This document shows positions 8,065 through 17,698 of a stretch of 64,000 bases of DNA, one piece after another. Both the position numbers and the translations under genes were made by a program. The notes under the pieces were generated by a model. It made no database searches and had not been told where the DNA came from. It was given only the letters and a program-made list of their open reading frames with translations. The DNA is from Arthrobacter sp. PsM3 (lineage in GTDB: Bacteria > Actinomycetota > Actinomycetes > Actinomycetales > Micrococcaceae): positions 1 through 64,000 of the forward strand of contig NZ_JARUXE010000004.1 in NCBI RefSeq assembly GCF_030433895.1. Direction: 5' to 3'. Every line of letters starts with the position of its first letter. Position 1 is the first letter of the stretch.

Positions 8065-10683
8065 GTGAAGGCAATCCGCAGATTTACCGTCCGAACCGTT
8101 CTTCCCGAGTCGATCCGGCCACTGGCCCGGCTGGCCACCAACCTTCGGTGGTCCTGGCACCGGCCCACCCGGGAGCTTTTCGAGGGCCTGAACCCGAAGA
8201 TCTGGGCCGAGAGTGACCACGATCCGGTGAGCTTCCTCGGCCTGGTCAGCAGGGAGGAACTGCAACGTCTCGCCGCAGACCTGGACGTGGTGCGCCGGGT
8301 CCACGCTGCCGCTGACGACCTTGACCGGTACTTGGAGCAGCCCCGCTGGTACCAGAGCCTCGGCGATGGCGCACCGGCGTGCATCGCCTACTTCTCCCCC
8401 GAGTTCGGCATCACCGAAGTGCTGCCGCAGTACTCCGGCGGCCTTGGCATCCTCGCCGGCGACCACCTGAAGGCAGCCTCGGACCTGGGCGTGCCGCTGA
8501 TCGGCGTCGGCCTGCTGTACCAGGCTGGCTATTTCAAGCAGTCGCTGTCCCGTGACGCCTGGCAGCAGGAAACCTATCCGGTCCTGGATCCGGATGGGCT
8601 GCCGCTGACCCTGCTGCGCGAGTCCTCTGCCGACGGTAACGGCAAGCCCATCCAGATTTCGCTTCCGCTGCCCAACGGCCGGCGGCTGCTGGCGCACGTC
8701 TGGCGGGCCGACGTCGGGCGTGTTCCGCTGCTGCTGCTGGACTCCAATGTTCCGGGCAACGACGAGGCCGCACGCGGGATCACCGACCGCCTGTACGGCG
8801 GCGGCGGCGACCACCGCCTCCAGCAGGAGCTCCTGCTCGGCATGGGCGGGGTGAAGGCCCTGCGTATCTTCCAGAAACTCACAGGCAGCCCCGCTCCGGA
8901 AGTCTTCCACACCAACGAAGGCCACGCCGGCTTCCTGGGCGTGGAGCGGATCCAGGAAATGATGGCCGCCGCGGAACCGCTGAGCTGGGAAGAGGCGCTG
9001 GCCGCCGGCCGCGCCTCCACTGTCTTCACGACCCACACCCCCGTCCCGGCCGGCATTGACCGCTTCGAGGTCTCGCAGATCCAGCACTTCTTCGACGCCG
9101 GGCTGGCCCCGGCCGTGCCGGTGGCCAAGATCCTGAACCTCGGCCGCGAGGACTACACCGACGGCAATCCGTTCGTGTTCAACATGGCTGTAATGGGCCT
9201 GCGGCTGGCCCAGCGTGCCAATGGCGTGGCCAAACTGCACGGTGTGGTGTCCCGCGGAATGTTCTCTGCGCTGTGGCCGGGCTTCGACCACTCGGAGGTG
9301 CCCATCACGTCGGTCACCAACGGTGTGCACGTGCCCACCTGGGTGGACCCGCGCGTCACGGCACTGGCCCGCGAGCAGTTCGGCGCCGACGCGGAAGAGC
9401 AGGGCCGCTGGGACCTCGCGTACAACGTCAGCGACGAGGACCTCTGGGCCCTCCGCCGGGAGATGCGGGTGTCCCTCGTGGAGGATGTACGGCGCCGGCT
9501 CCGGGCCGCCTGGAAGAAGCGCGGGGCTGCCGACGCCGAGCTGGCGTGGACGGATTCCGTCCTGGACCCGGACATCCTGACCATAGGCTTTGCCCGGCGT
9601 GTGCCGACCTACAAGCGGCTCACCCTGATGCTGCGCGAACCCGAGCGGCTCAAGGCCCTGCTGCTGCACAAGACGCACCCGATCCAGCTGGTCATTGCGG
9701 GCAAGTCGCACCCGGCCGATGACGCGGGCAAGAAGATGATCCAGGACCTCGTCCGGTTCACCGACGACCCGGCGGTGCGGCACCGGATCGTATTCCTGCC
9801 CAATTACGACATCGCCATGGCCCGGACCCTGTTCCCGGGCTGCGATGTGTGGCTGAACAATCCGCTGCGCCCGCTCGAGGCGTGCGGCACGTCCGGTATG
9901 AAGGCCGCCCTGAACGGCTCACTCAACCTCTCGGTCCTGGACGGCTGGTGGGATGAGATGTTCGACGGCGAGAACGGCTGGGCGATTCCAACCGCCAACA
10001 ACGACGCCTCCCCCGAGGAACGCGACGACATCGAGGCGGCTGCGCTGTACGAGTTGCTGGAGACGCAGGTTGCGCCCCGCTTCTACGGGCTGACGGTGTC
10101 GGACGGCGCCGGCGCGGCGGGGCCTTCCCAGCCCGGGCGACAGGCGGTCCCGACGCACTGGGTCTCGATGATCAAGCACACCATGTCCCATCTGGGCCCG
10201 GCCGTCTCAGCGGACCGGATGCTCCAGGACTACGTCAATGTCCTGTACCGGCCGGCCGCCGTGGCCGGCCGCCGGGCAGGGAAGGACAATTTCGCCGAGG
10301 CCAAAGCCCTCGCAGCCTGGATTTCCCGGGTCCGGGCCGCCTGGCCGCAGATCCAGGTAGAGCATGTGGACTCGGTGGGCGTCTCGGAGGACCCGCAGAT
10401 CGGCGACATGCTGCAGGTCAACGCCTACGTGGCCCTGCACGACCTCACCCCGGATGACGTGTCCGTCGAGGTGGCGTACGGCCGGGCGGAGGACAGCGAC
10501 GAACTGGCCGACGTCACGGTGGCCGAGTTGAAGTCGATCGAAGACCTGGGCAAGGGACGGCACCTTTTCAGCGGAACCGTCGTGATCGACCGGTCCGGCT
10601 CCTTCGGTTACACCGTCCGGGTGCTGCCCAAACACATTGCGCTGGCATCGAAGGCGGAACTGGGCCTGATCGTCAACGCCTGA
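8065..10683 (+). CDS. glgP: Alpha-glucan (glycogen/maltodextrin) phosphorylase
   Basis: GT35 enzyme releasing glucose 1-phosphate from non-reducing ends of alpha-glucan, with pyridoxal phosphate as cofactor. The PLP-lysine region is visible as EACGTSGMKAALNG followed by GSLNLSVLDGWWDE. The N-terminal DUF3417 region begins KAIRRFTVRTVLPE, the usual beginning of this actinobacterial subfamily, so GTG 8065 is chosen over the longer in-frame start at 7990. This gives 872 residues. It is transcribed away from glgE and ends 28 bases before the convergent barstar gene. It opposes the glgE operon biochemically. Confidence 0.93.
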   Translation: MKAIRRFTVRTVLPESIRPLARLATNLRWSWHRPTRELFEGLNPKIWAESDHDPVSFLGLVSREELQRLAADLDVVRRVHAAADDLDRYLEQPRWYQSLGDGAPACIAYFSPEFGITEVLPQYSGGLGILAGDHLKAASDLGVPLIGVGLLYQAGYFKQSLSRDAWQQETYPVLDPDGLPLTLLRESSADGNGKPIQISLPLPNGRRLLAHVWRADVGRVPLLLLDSNVPGNDEAARGITDRLYGGGGDHRLQQELLLGMGGVKALRIFQKLTGSPAPEVFHTNEGHAGFLGVERIQEMMAAAEPLSWEEALAAGRASTVFTTHTPVPAGIDRFEVSQIQHFFDAGLAPAVPVAKILNLGREDYTDGNPFVFNMAVMGLRLAQRANGVAKLHGVVSRGMFSALWPGFDHSEVPITSVTNGVHVPTWVDPRVTALAREQFGADAEEQGRWDLAYNVSDEDLWALRREMRVSLVEDVRRRLRAAWKKRGAADAELAWTDSVLDPDILTIGFARRVPTYKRLTLMLREPERLKALLLHKTHPIQLVIAGKSHPADDAGKKMIQDLVRFTDDPAVRHRIVFLPNYDIAMARTLFPGCDVWLNNPLRPLEACGTSGMKAALNGSLNLSVLDGWWDEMFDGENGWAIPTANNDASPEERDDIEAAALYELLETQVAPRFYGLTVSDGAGAAGPSQPGRQAVPTHWVSMIKHTMSHLGPAVSADRMLQDYVNVLYRPAAVAGRRAGKDNFAEAKALAAWISRVRAAWPQIQVEHVDSVGVSEDPQIGDMLQVNAYVALHDLTPDDVSVEVAYGRAEDSDELADVTVAELKSIEDLGKGRHLFSGTVVIDRSGSFGYTVRVLPKHIALASKAELGLIVNA

Positions 10684-10711
10684 AGCCGTCGTTCCGCAAA
10701 CCGCATGCCCG

Positions 10712-11068
10712 TCAGAGGCAGACGGCGATGACGGCCAGGTTCCTGCCGGCGTACCGTTCGGCGTCCTGCAGGATTTCACAGATGACCCCGAACGACCGGT
10801 CAGAGCGGAAAACGGCCGGGACTTCCCAGATGAAGGTGATCGGTGCCTGGCCGTCCTCGGCGACCGCATCGGCGAAGTCGTGCAGTGAGTCGTTGAGGGC
10901 GTCCAGGTTCACGCCGTAATCCGCCGGGAAGTCCAGCGTCTCCGCGAAGGTCTCCAGGACGCTCCGCTTGGTATCCGCGGCCGGAATCAGCACGGCGCGC
11001 CGGCCGGCGTCGTCCACCAGCGCCTGCAGTTCCTCGATGGTCCAGGTGTCTGCGGAGTAAATCTTCAT
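10712..11068 (-). CDS. Barstar-family ribonuclease inhibitor
   Basis: A 118-residue acidic cytoplasmic protein. The segment FPADYGVNLDALNDSL matches the barstar signature, in which the helix and following loop plug the active site of barnase or Sa-type RNases; WEVPAVFRSD and the C-terminal ILQDAERYAG region also fit. It starts 6 bases after the stop of the secreted RNase gene in the same orientation. That gives a classic toxin-immunity pair protecting the producer from its own RNase before export. No other function is suggested. Confidence 0.88.
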   Translation of the reverse strand: MKIYSADTWTIEELQALVDDAGRRAVLIPAADTKRSVLETFAETLDFPADYGVNLDALNDSLHDFADAVAEDGQAPITFIWEVPAVFRSDRSFGVICEILQDAERYAGRNLAVIAVCL

Positions 11069-11074
11069 GGGTTC

Positions 11075-11548
11075 CTACTTGCCTTCAGCGATGAATTTAA
11101 ACGAGCTGTAATGGTCCGGGGTGTAGTACTTCTCGCCGGCCTGTCCGGCCACGATCCGGCGGGCGCCGCGGTCCGCTTCACCCGGGGTACTGACCGTGTA
11201 TTCCTTGTAGTAGCCGGAGGACTGACGCGGCAGGATGCGCTCGAAGTTCCCGAAGGTGACGCCGTCCCTGGGGTAGGGATACGGACCGCCCCGGGCAATC
11301 AGCGCCAGGGTCTGGCGGGCTTCGGCGGGAAGTTCGGAGGCCCTGACTTCCGGCAGCCCGGAGGGGTTCGCGGCGGGACGCGGCGCGGCAGGGGCGGCGG
11401 GTGCGGCAGGGGTGGCGCGCGGCGCGACGCTGGCCGGGCCGGCGTCGGGCAGGCCCGTCCCGGCCGGCGGGACCCCTGCCAGGACAAACGCCAGCACCGC
11501 CAGTCCGGCCAGCAGGGCAAGCAGGGCCGTCAGCCGCGGGGCCTTCAT
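11075..11548 (-). CDS. Secreted guanyl-specific ribonuclease (RNase Sa/T1 type)
   Basis: Residues 1-25 are a hydrophobic signal or anchor segment, followed by an Ala/Pro-rich linker to about 65 and an RNase Sa-like domain. Family catalytic residues are present: E116 in YYKEYTV, R127 and R131 in DRGARR, and H146 in YTPDHYSSF. The enzyme should cleave RNA after guanosine outside the cell. The protein contains no cysteine, so the disulfide typical of RNase Sa is absent. The adjacent downstream barstar gene supports the call. It could serve nutrient or phosphate scavenging, or competition. Confidence 0.88.
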   Translation of the reverse strand: MKAPRLTALLALLAGLAVLAFVLAGVPPAGTGLPDAGPASVAPRATPAAPAAPAAPRPAANPSGLPEVRASELPAEARQTLALIARGGPYPYPRDGVTFGNFERILPRQSSGYYKEYTVSTPGEADRGARRIVAGQAGEKYYTPDHYSSFKFIAEGK

Positions 11549-11581
11549 TCTTCGCTTCCTTGGCTCTGCATCCAGGGCGGA

Positions 11582-13696
11582 TTAGGTGCGGTAGATGTTG
11601 ATGGAGTTGGCCTGCACTACGTCCCGTTCCCCCGACGCGACCCGGACGCCCTGGCGCCGGTCGTGGAGTTCGGAGGTGGTCAGGCGCAGTTCGAAGAGCC
11701 GGTTGCCGGTCCCGTCCTCATTGCTGAGCAGAGGCAGCGTGACCTTGACGTCCTTGGCGCCCCCGTTGACCACCACGAGTCCGTCCACGTGGCCGTCGTC
11801 GGACCCGAGCAGGAGCTGCACCACCCGGTGCCCCGGATCCTGCCAGCGCTCCCCGGCCATGGGCTCGCCGCGCTCGTCGAACCAATGGAAGTACGACTGC
11901 TTCTCGCGGGTCGGGTAATCATGCGGCTGCCCGGCCAGAAACTCCTTGCGAAGCCGGATCACGCGCTTGGTGGTGCGCAGCATCGAGTGTGATTCGGGTG
12001 TGCTGGTCCAGTCGATCCAGGTGATGGGGTTGTCCTGGCAGTAGGCGTTGTTGTTGCCCTGCTGGGTGCGGGCGATCTCGTCGCCGGCGGTGATCATGGG
12101 CACGCCCTGGGAAATCATCAGCGATGCCATCAGGTTGCGGCTGGACTGCGCACGACGTGCAAGGATGTCCTCGTCCTCCGTAGGGCCCTCGAAGCCGTGG
12201 TTGTAGCTGCGGTTATCGCCATGGCCGTCGCGGTTCTGTTCGCCATTGGCCTCGTTGTGCTTCCGGTCGTAGGCCACGAGGTCCGCCAGGGTGAAGCCGT
12301 CATGCGCGGTGACGAGGTTGACCGAGGCGAGCCGTGACCGGCCGGACGGTTCGAAAAGGCCCGCGGAGCCGGAGAGCGCGTCTGCGAGCCGGGCCACCGA
12401 GCCGCCCTGCCCGCCGGCGTCGATCGCGGCGCGGTCGGCGAGCCAGAAGGAACGGACGGCGTCGCGGAAGTGGTCGTTCCAGTCCACCCAGCCGGCCGGG
12501 AAACGGCCGGTCTGCCAGCCGCCGTAGCCGATGTCCCAGGGTTCCGCGATGAGTTTGGTGGCGGACAGCACCGGATCGGCGCCGATCGCCACCAGGAACG
12601 GGTGCCGGGGGTCGAACTCGTTGGCGGCATTGCGGGCCAGCGTCACCGCGAGGTCGAAGCGGAAGCCGTCAATGTGGAATTCCGTCACCCAATAACGCAG
12701 GGAATCCAGCACCAGCTGGACCACCCGGGAATCGCCGAAGTTCAGGCTGTTGCCGCATCCGGTGGTGTCCACATACTTGCCGTGGCCGTCATTGCGGTAG
12801 TACGTCATCTCGCCGAGGCCACGGAAGCTCAGCGTCCGGCCGTCCCGGCCGCCCTCTGCCGTGTGGTTGTAGACGACGTCGAGGATGACCTCAAGGCCGG
12901 CCGCGTGCAGCAGCTTGACCATGCCCTTGAACTCGTCCTGGACGGCCTTCGGACCGGCAGCCTGCGCCGCCTCGGTGGCGTAGCCGGGGTGCAGTGCGAA
13001 GAAAGCGGCCGTGTTGTAGCCCCAGTAGTTCGTCATGCCGAGGTTCTGCAGGTGCGGTTCGTCCACGTGGAAGTGCACGGGAAGGAGCTGGACGGCGGTT
13101 ATCCCCAGCGCGATCAGGTGCTCGATCATGGCCGGGTGCGCCAGTCCGGCGTAGGTGCCCTGGAGGTTTTCCGGCACGTCCGGGTGGAGCTTGGTCTGCC
13201 CGCGGACGTGCGCCTCGTAGATGATGGTATTGCGCCACGGAATCCTGGGACCGCGGTCGTTGCCCCAGTCGAAGTCGCTCGCCATCCGGACGCTCGTGAT
13301 GAAGTCCTCGCGCTCGTCCACGGCACGGCCATAGGGGTCCAGCAGCAGCGGCTGCTCACCGTTGGCGTCGAAATCCGTGGCGGGCATGGACAGCGGGAGC
13401 GCCGCGTGATCCGGCGTGGCCCGGAACCCGTAGCGCGAGCCGGCCGGGATGCCTTCGACGATGCCGTGGTGCACGCCGTCGGTCACGTTGGGCAACGTTT
13501 TCAATTGCCAGGTGCCGCCGGGGGCCTGGTAGGCGATCTCCAGGGTTGTCACCCCCGGCGCGTAGACAGCCACATTCGCGAAGGCACTCCGAGGATCGTC
13601 CACTGCCGGCGAACCGGTGCACGGAACGCTGATTCCCAGCGGAAACGCACGCGAGGCGTCTGCGGTGGAAGCTGTGTCTACGTAGGGCATAACCAT
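11582..13696 (-). CDS. glgX: Glycogen debranching enzyme (GlgX type)
   Basis: GH13_11 enzyme that hydrolyses alpha-1,6 branch points of phosphorylase-limited glucan. The 704 residues include an N-terminal CBM48 domain and GH13 motifs DVVYNHTAEGG (region I), nucleophile D348 in DGFRFDLAV, E385 in LIAEPWDIG and VTAHDGFTL. It completes the degradative half of the glucan cluster with glgP. The ATG at 13696 follows a TAAACT -10-like box (13704-13709, minus strand) by 7 bases with no Shine-Dalgarno, so a leaderless transcript is likely. The RNase gene follows 33 bases downstream on the same strand. Confidence 0.93.
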   Translation of the reverse strand: MVMPYVDTASTADASRAFPLGISVPCTGSPAVDDPRSAFANVAVYAPGVTTLEIAYQAPGGTWQLKTLPNVTDGVHHGIVEGIPAGSRYGFRATPDHAALPLSMPATDFDANGEQPLLLDPYGRAVDEREDFITSVRMASDFDWGNDRGPRIPWRNTIIYEAHVRGQTKLHPDVPENLQGTYAGLAHPAMIEHLIALGITAVQLLPVHFHVDEPHLQNLGMTNYWGYNTAAFFALHPGYATEAAQAAGPKAVQDEFKGMVKLLHAAGLEVILDVVYNHTAEGGRDGRTLSFRGLGEMTYYRNDGHGKYVDTTGCGNSLNFGDSRVVQLVLDSLRYWVTEFHIDGFRFDLAVTLARNAANEFDPRHPFLVAIGADPVLSATKLIAEPWDIGYGGWQTGRFPAGWVDWNDHFRDAVRSFWLADRAAIDAGGQGGSVARLADALSGSAGLFEPSGRSRLASVNLVTAHDGFTLADLVAYDRKHNEANGEQNRDGHGDNRSYNHGFEGPTEDEDILARRAQSSRNLMASLMISQGVPMITAGDEIARTQQGNNNAYCQDNPITWIDWTSTPESHSMLRTTKRVIRLRKEFLAGQPHDYPTREKQSYFHWFDERGEPMAGERWQDPGHRVVQLLLGSDDGHVDGLVVVNGGAKDVKVTLPLLSNEDGTGNRLFELRLTTSELHDRRQGVRVASGERDVVQANSINIYRT

Positions 13697-13812
13697 TGCT
13701 TAAAGTTTAGCGGGGCCGAACAAATAGCCCCGGATTCCGTTTTCCTGACAAAGTGCAGTTTACGGAATGGCGGCGTTGCATACTGGAACAGGCGCCAAAA
13801 TTGGAGGTAATA

Positions 13813-14616
13813 GTGCGGATTGCACTCGCTCAAATCATTACCGGACGCGATCTTGCCGCGAATCTGGTCCTCGTCGAGGACTATGCGGCGCGGGCGAGGG
13901 CCGGCGGCGCGGACCTCGTTGTCTTCCCCGAGGCCACGATGCGCGCCTTCGGCAACTCGCTGCTGGACATCGCGGAGCCGCTGGACGGCCCGTGGGCATC
14001 GCGGGTACGCGCGGTTGCGGCCGAACAGGACATCGTGATTGTCGCGGGGATGTTCACCCCTGGGGCCGCGGGCGACGCCGGCAAGGTGCGCAACACCCTT
14101 CTGGTCACCGGCCGCGGCGTGGAGGCGAGCTACGACAAGATCCACCTTTTCGACGCCTTCGGCTTCGCCGAGTCGGACACCGTGGACGCCGGCACCGAGC
14201 CCGTCACGTTCACGTTCCACGGCGTGACGTTCGGCCTCGCCACCTGTTACGACATCCGCTTCCCGGACCTGTTCACCGAAAACGCGGACCGCGGAGCCGA
14301 AGTGAACATCGTGTGCGCCTCCTGGGGATCCGGACCCGGCAAGGCCGAGCAGTGGAGGCTCCTGGCCCGCGCCCGCGCGGCGGATTCCACCACCCTGGTC
14401 CTCGCCTGCGGCCAGGGTGACCCGGCCAGCCAGGGCATCGAGCCCAAGGGTGCGGCCCCCACCGGCGTCGGGCACTCCGTCGTGGTCTCCCCCCTCGGGG
14501 AAGTCCTCGACGAGCTCGACGGCGCCCCCGGCCTGCTGTTCGCGGACCTGGACACCGCCACCGTCAAGGAAGCCCGAACCAGACTCCCGGTCCTCGCCAA
14601 CCGGCACAGGTTCTAA
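13813..14616 (+). CDS. Carbon-nitrogen hydrolase (nitrilase superfamily, Nit/omega-amidase-like)
   Basis: A 267-residue cytoplasmic amidohydrolase with the Glu-Lys-Cys triad: E40 in VFPEAT, K109 in YDKIHLFDAF and C145 in ATCYDIRFPDLF. This signature resembles the Nit2/omega-amidase or deaminated-glutathione amidase branch, so the substrate is probably a small alpha-keto amide; that is inferred. GTG 13813 is chosen because GGAGG (13803-13807) lies 5 bases upstream. The longer frame from 13753 lacks such a site. Divergent from glgX and convergent with rlmB, with a palindromic repeat between the stops. Confidence 0.85.
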   Translation: MRIALAQIITGRDLAANLVLVEDYAARARAGGADLVVFPEATMRAFGNSLLDIAEPLDGPWASRVRAVAAEQDIVIVAGMFTPGAAGDAGKVRNTLLVTGRGVEASYDKIHLFDAFGFAESDTVDAGTEPVTFTFHGVTFGLATCYDIRFPDLFTENADRGAEVNIVCASWGSGPGKAEQWRLLARARAADSTTLVLACGQGDPASQGIEPKGAAPTGVGHSVVVSPLGEVLDELDGAPGLLFADLDTATVKEARTRLPVLANRHRF

Positions 14617-14627
14617 GCCCCGCCACA

Positions 14628-14692
14628 GCAACGCGGGGTCATATCGCGCCCATGTTGGGGCCGCGGATGGGCGCGATCTGACCCCGCGTTGG
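14628..14692. repeat. 65-base palindromic repeat, family A, copy 1
   Basis: Outer arms GCAACGCGGGGTCA (14628-14641) and its near-complement (14679-14692) enclose inner arms CGCGCCCAT and ATGGGCGCG. It lies between the convergent stops of the nitrilase gene and rlmB. Copies of the same 65-base length occur at 24388 and 57029. It may act as a bidirectional terminator or as a REP-like dispersed element. Confidence 0.85.
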
Positions 14693-14702
14693 CTTTAGCG
14701 GA

Positions 14703-15689
14703 CTACTTGACGGCGCGCTGGCGGGAGATTTCGTAGAGGGAGATGCCGACAGCCATGGAAGCGTTGAGCGACTCCATGGCGGAGTCGATCGGGATGGAGA
14801 CGATCTGGTCGCAGTTTTCCCGGACCAGGCGGCTGAGGCCCTTGCCCTCGGAACCCACGACAATGCAGACCGGCTCGGTGGCCAGGGCGAGGTCGGGCAG
14901 CGAGACGTCGCCGTCGCCGTCGAGCCCCAGAACGTAGATGCCCATGTTCTTGAACGCCTTCAGGGTGTTGTTCAGGTTGGCCGCGCGTGCCACGGGGACG
15001 CGGACGGCTGCACCGGCGCTGGTCTTCCAGGCCGAGGCGGTGACGCCGACAGAACGGCGCTCGGGAACGATGACGCCGTGGCCGCTGAAGGCCGAGACCG
15101 AGCGGATGATCGCGCCAAGGTTGCGGGGGTCGGTGATGCCGTCGAGGGCGACGAAGAGGGGCGCGTTGGCGACGTGGCCCTTCTTCCAGCTCGCCAGGGT
15201 TTCCTCGGCGAGCTCGTAGGCGTCCTGGTATTCGTACGGCGGGATCTGCAGCACGAGGCCCTGGTGGATGGCGTCATCGGTCATCCGGTCCAGCTCGGGC
15301 TTGCCGGTTTCGAGCAGCGGGATGCCGCGCTCGGCAGCAAGCTTGAGGGACTCCTTGACGCGGTCGTCCATCTCGATGCGGATGGCCACGTGCAGGGCCT
15401 TGGCCGGGATGCCGGCACGCAGGGCCTCCACGACGGAGTTCCGTCCGGTGACGACTTCCTCGGTGGCACGGCCTTTGGGGCCGGAACGTGCGCCGGCGCT
15501 GCGCGGGGCGCCCGGGCGCTTGGCCGCGGAGCGTTCCGCGAGCTGCTTGTTCTTGTGGGCCTTGTGGTACGGGCGGTCCTCCGCCTTGGGCGTCGGCCCC
15601 TTGCCCTCAAGGGCCTTGCGGCCGTGACCGCCGGTTCCGACGGAGGGGCCCTTCTTCAGTTTGACCGACCGGCGACCGTTGTTGGCCAT
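14703..15689 (-). CDS. rlmB: 23S rRNA 2'-O-ribose methyltransferase (RlmB/TrmH, SpoU family)
   Basis: SPOUT methyltransferase expected to methylate a 2'-hydroxyl of 23S rRNA (G2251 in E. coli numbering). A basic, disordered N-terminal extension of about 80 residues precedes the substrate-binding domain (VTGRNSVVEAL). The knotted catalytic domain has motifs ITDPRNLGAIIRS, VVGSEGKGLS and SIPIDSAMESLNASMA. ATG 15689 is chosen: it is preceded by AAGGGTGGA, while a GTG three codons upstream overlaps that site. The position next to cysS is common in actinobacteria. Confidence 0.92.
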   Translation of the reverse strand: MANNGRRSVKLKKGPSVGTGGHGRKALEGKGPTPKAEDRPYHKAHKNKQLAERSAAKRPGAPRSAGARSGPKGRATEEVVTGRNSVVEALRAGIPAKALHVAIRIEMDDRVKESLKLAAERGIPLLETGKPELDRMTDDAIHQGLVLQIPPYEYQDAYELAEETLASWKKGHVANAPLFVALDGITDPRNLGAIIRSVSAFSGHGVIVPERRSVGVTASAWKTSAGAAVRVPVARAANLNNTLKAFKNMGIYVLGLDGDGDVSLPDLALATEPVCIVVGSEGKGLSRLVRENCDQIVSIPIDSAMESLNASMAVGISLYEISRQRAVK

Positions 15690-15812
15690 GAGTTCCACCC
15701 TTTTAAATACGCGATTCGTTGATAAGTCTGAACTCCAGTCTACTGACTCGAGTTAAATCCTCGACCGCAGGGCATGGCGGGGCCCCGGCACAGCACCGGG
15801 AACCGCGCCGGA

Positions 15813-17270
15813 TCAGCCGCGTCTGAGGCTCCAGCTGGCGCCGTCGGGGCCGTCCTCGACGACGACGCCGGCGGCGGCCAAGGTATCGCGGATGGCGTCC
15901 GAGGCGGCCCAGTCCTTGCTGGCCCGGGCCTGCGCGCGGGCCGCCAGCTGGGCTTCCACGAGGACGCCCAGGGCGGTGTTGCTTTGTTCGTCAACTGCCG
16001 TCCCCGCCGTGTCGTTGAGACCAAGGACACGCAGCATGTCGTTGACGCTGACCAGTGCCTGCCGGGCGGCGTCGAGCTCCCCGGCGGTGAGGGCGGTATT
16101 GCCGGCGCGGACCGTCTCGTGGAGCACCGCCAGTGCCTGCGGAACGTTTAGGTCATCGTCCATCGCGGCCGCAAAGCCGTCCGGGACAGAGCCGTGGCGG
16201 CCGAAGTCGAGGCCGCCCTCAGCCGAGGCAAGGGCCCGGGCGGCGCGGGTGGTGAAGCCCTCGATCCGTTCCACCGCGGCGGCCGCCTCCTGCAGGGAGG
16301 TTGGCTGATAGTCCAGCACCGAGCGGTACTGCGCCTGGCCCAGGTAGTAACGGACCACCCGCGGCGGGGCAAGCTCCAGCATCTCGGCGGGGCTGACGGT
16401 GTTGCCGATCGACTTGGACATCTTTTCGCCGGCGTAGGTGACCATGCCGTTGTGCATCCAGAAGTTGGCGAAACCGTGGCCGGCAGCCTGGGACTGTGCC
16501 ATCTCGTTTTCGTGGTGCGGGAACCGGAGGTCCAGCCCCCCGCCGTGGATGTCGAACTCGGCGCCGAGGTATTTGGTAACCATCGCGGAGCATTCGAGGT
16601 GCCAACCCGGACGGCCCGCGCCCCACGGCGAGGCCCAGCTCGCCGTCGCCGGCTCCCCTGCCTTGTGGCCCTTCCAGAGGGCGAAGTCGCGGGGGTCCTT
16701 CTTCCCGCGCGGGTCCGCGTCCTGGGCACCCTGCATGTCGTCGATTTTTTGGCGCGTCAGCGTCCCGTACTTGTCCCAGGAGCGCACGTCGAAGTACACG
16801 TCGCCGGAGTCGTCGAGGGCCGGGTAGGCGTGCCCGCGGCCGATCAGCTGCTGGATCAGGGCGTGCATTTCCGGGATGTGGCCGGTGGCGCGCGGTTCGT
16901 AGGTGGGGCGGGAGACACCCAGGGTGTCGTAGGCCTTGAGGAATTCCTGCTCGTAGCGGTAGGCCAGCGCCCACCACTCCTCATTCCGCACGGCGCCCGG
17001 TTCGTCCTCGAAGTCCGGTCCGAAGGACGCCGCGGATTTGGCCAGGATCTTGTCGTCAATGTCGGTGACGTTGCGGACCACCGTCACGCGGAACTCCCGG
17101 TACTGCAGCCAGCGGGTGAGCTGGTCAAAGGCGATGGCGGAGCGGATGTGCCCGACGTGCGGCATGCCCTGCACCGTGGCGCCGCAGTAGTAGAGGCTCA
17201 CTTTGCCCGGAACCAGGGGGACGAAGTCGCGGACTTCGGCGGATGCAGTGTCATAGAAGCGCAGGGTCAC
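15813..17270 (-). CDS. cysS: Cysteine--tRNA ligase
   Basis: Class I aminoacyl-tRNA synthetase charging tRNA-Cys. The HIGH-type motif is in [10 protein letters not shown], zinc-site residues include the Cys of YYCGATV and those around HLECSAM and HHENEMAQ, and the KMSKSIGN loop is intact. The 485-residue length is normal. The start is GTG 17270. A TAATCT -10-like box (17277-17282, minus strand) ends 6 bases upstream, suggesting a leaderless message, although GGAGCG also sits close to the start. Neighbours rlmB, ispF, ispD and carD form a conserved actinobacterial block. Confidence 0.96.
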   Translation of the reverse strand: MTLRFYDTASAEVRDFVPLVPGKVSLYYCGATVQGMPHVGHIRSAIAFDQLTRWLQYREFRVTVVRNVTDIDDKILAKSAASFGPDFEDEPGAVRNEEWWALAYRYEQEFLKAYDTLGVSRPTYEPRATGHIPEMHALIQQLIGRGHAYPALDDSGDVYFDVRSWDKYGTLTRQKIDDMQGAQDADPRGKKDPRDFALWKGHKAGEPATASWASPWGAGRPGWHLECSAMVTKYLGAEFDIHGGGLDLRFPHHENEMAQSQAAGHGFANFWMHNGMVTYAGEKMSKSIGNTVSPAEMLELAPPRVVRYYLGQAQYRSVLDYQPTSLQEAAAAVERIEGFTTRAARALASAEGGLDFGRHGSVPDGFAAAMDDDLNVPQALAVLHETVRAGNTALTAGELDAARQALVSVNDMLRVLGLNDTAGTAVDEQSNTALGVLVEAQLAARAQARASKDWAASDAIRDTLAAAGVVVEDGPDGASWSLRRG

Positions 17271-17327
17271 CGCTCCAGATTAGCCGATGGGGCCCCGGCC
17301 TTTGGCGTGCGGACCGCGCCTTCGGGC

Positions 17328-17657
17328 CTACTTGCAGTACTCGCCGATTTTGTTCATCTGTTCGGTGAGCTGTTTGGTCTGCGCGTCACTCTTGGCCCCG
17401 AGGGACGTGCCGGCAACCTCTTTCATGGTGTCGGCCATCTTCTGGATGGGGGCCGCCACCTCGGGCGCAACCTTGTCCGCCACTTCCTGGTAGTGCTTGG
17501 AGATCTGTTCCGCCTGCTGCTGCTGGTTGCCGGTGGGGACGAAGGTGTCCTTGTTCAGGAACGCGCAGCTGTCCGGGATGCTCATCTTCGGTGTCACGGC
17601 GCAGCCTGTGAGCAGCAGTCCGGCCAGCAGTACGACGGCGGGCAGCAGCTTTTTCAC
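17328..17657 (-). CDS. Small secreted lipoprotein
   Basis: A 109-residue protein with a type II signal peptide: basic MKK start, hydrophobic core and lipobox LLTGC, with acylated Cys near residue 19. The mature part is hydrophilic, probably helical (AEQISKHYQEVADKV) and has two further cysteines (in DSCAF and near the C-terminal EYCK). Those two could pair. GTG 17657 is preceded by AGGAG. It is likely anchored on the outer membrane face; no family with known function was recognised. Confidence 0.75.
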   Translation of the reverse strand: MKKLLPAVVLLAGLLLTGCAVTPKMSIPDSCAFLNKDTFVPTGNQQQQAEQISKHYQEVADKVAPEVAAPIQKMADTMKEVAGTSLGAKSDAQTKQLTEQMNKIGEYCK

Positions 17658-17698
17658 GGGGGTCTCCTGGTGTTGCGGGAAGGGATGTTCGGTTAAGC

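Noticed and set aside
8020..9783. 587-residue minus-strand open frame
   Set aside because: It is antisense to glgP and has no recognisable domain.
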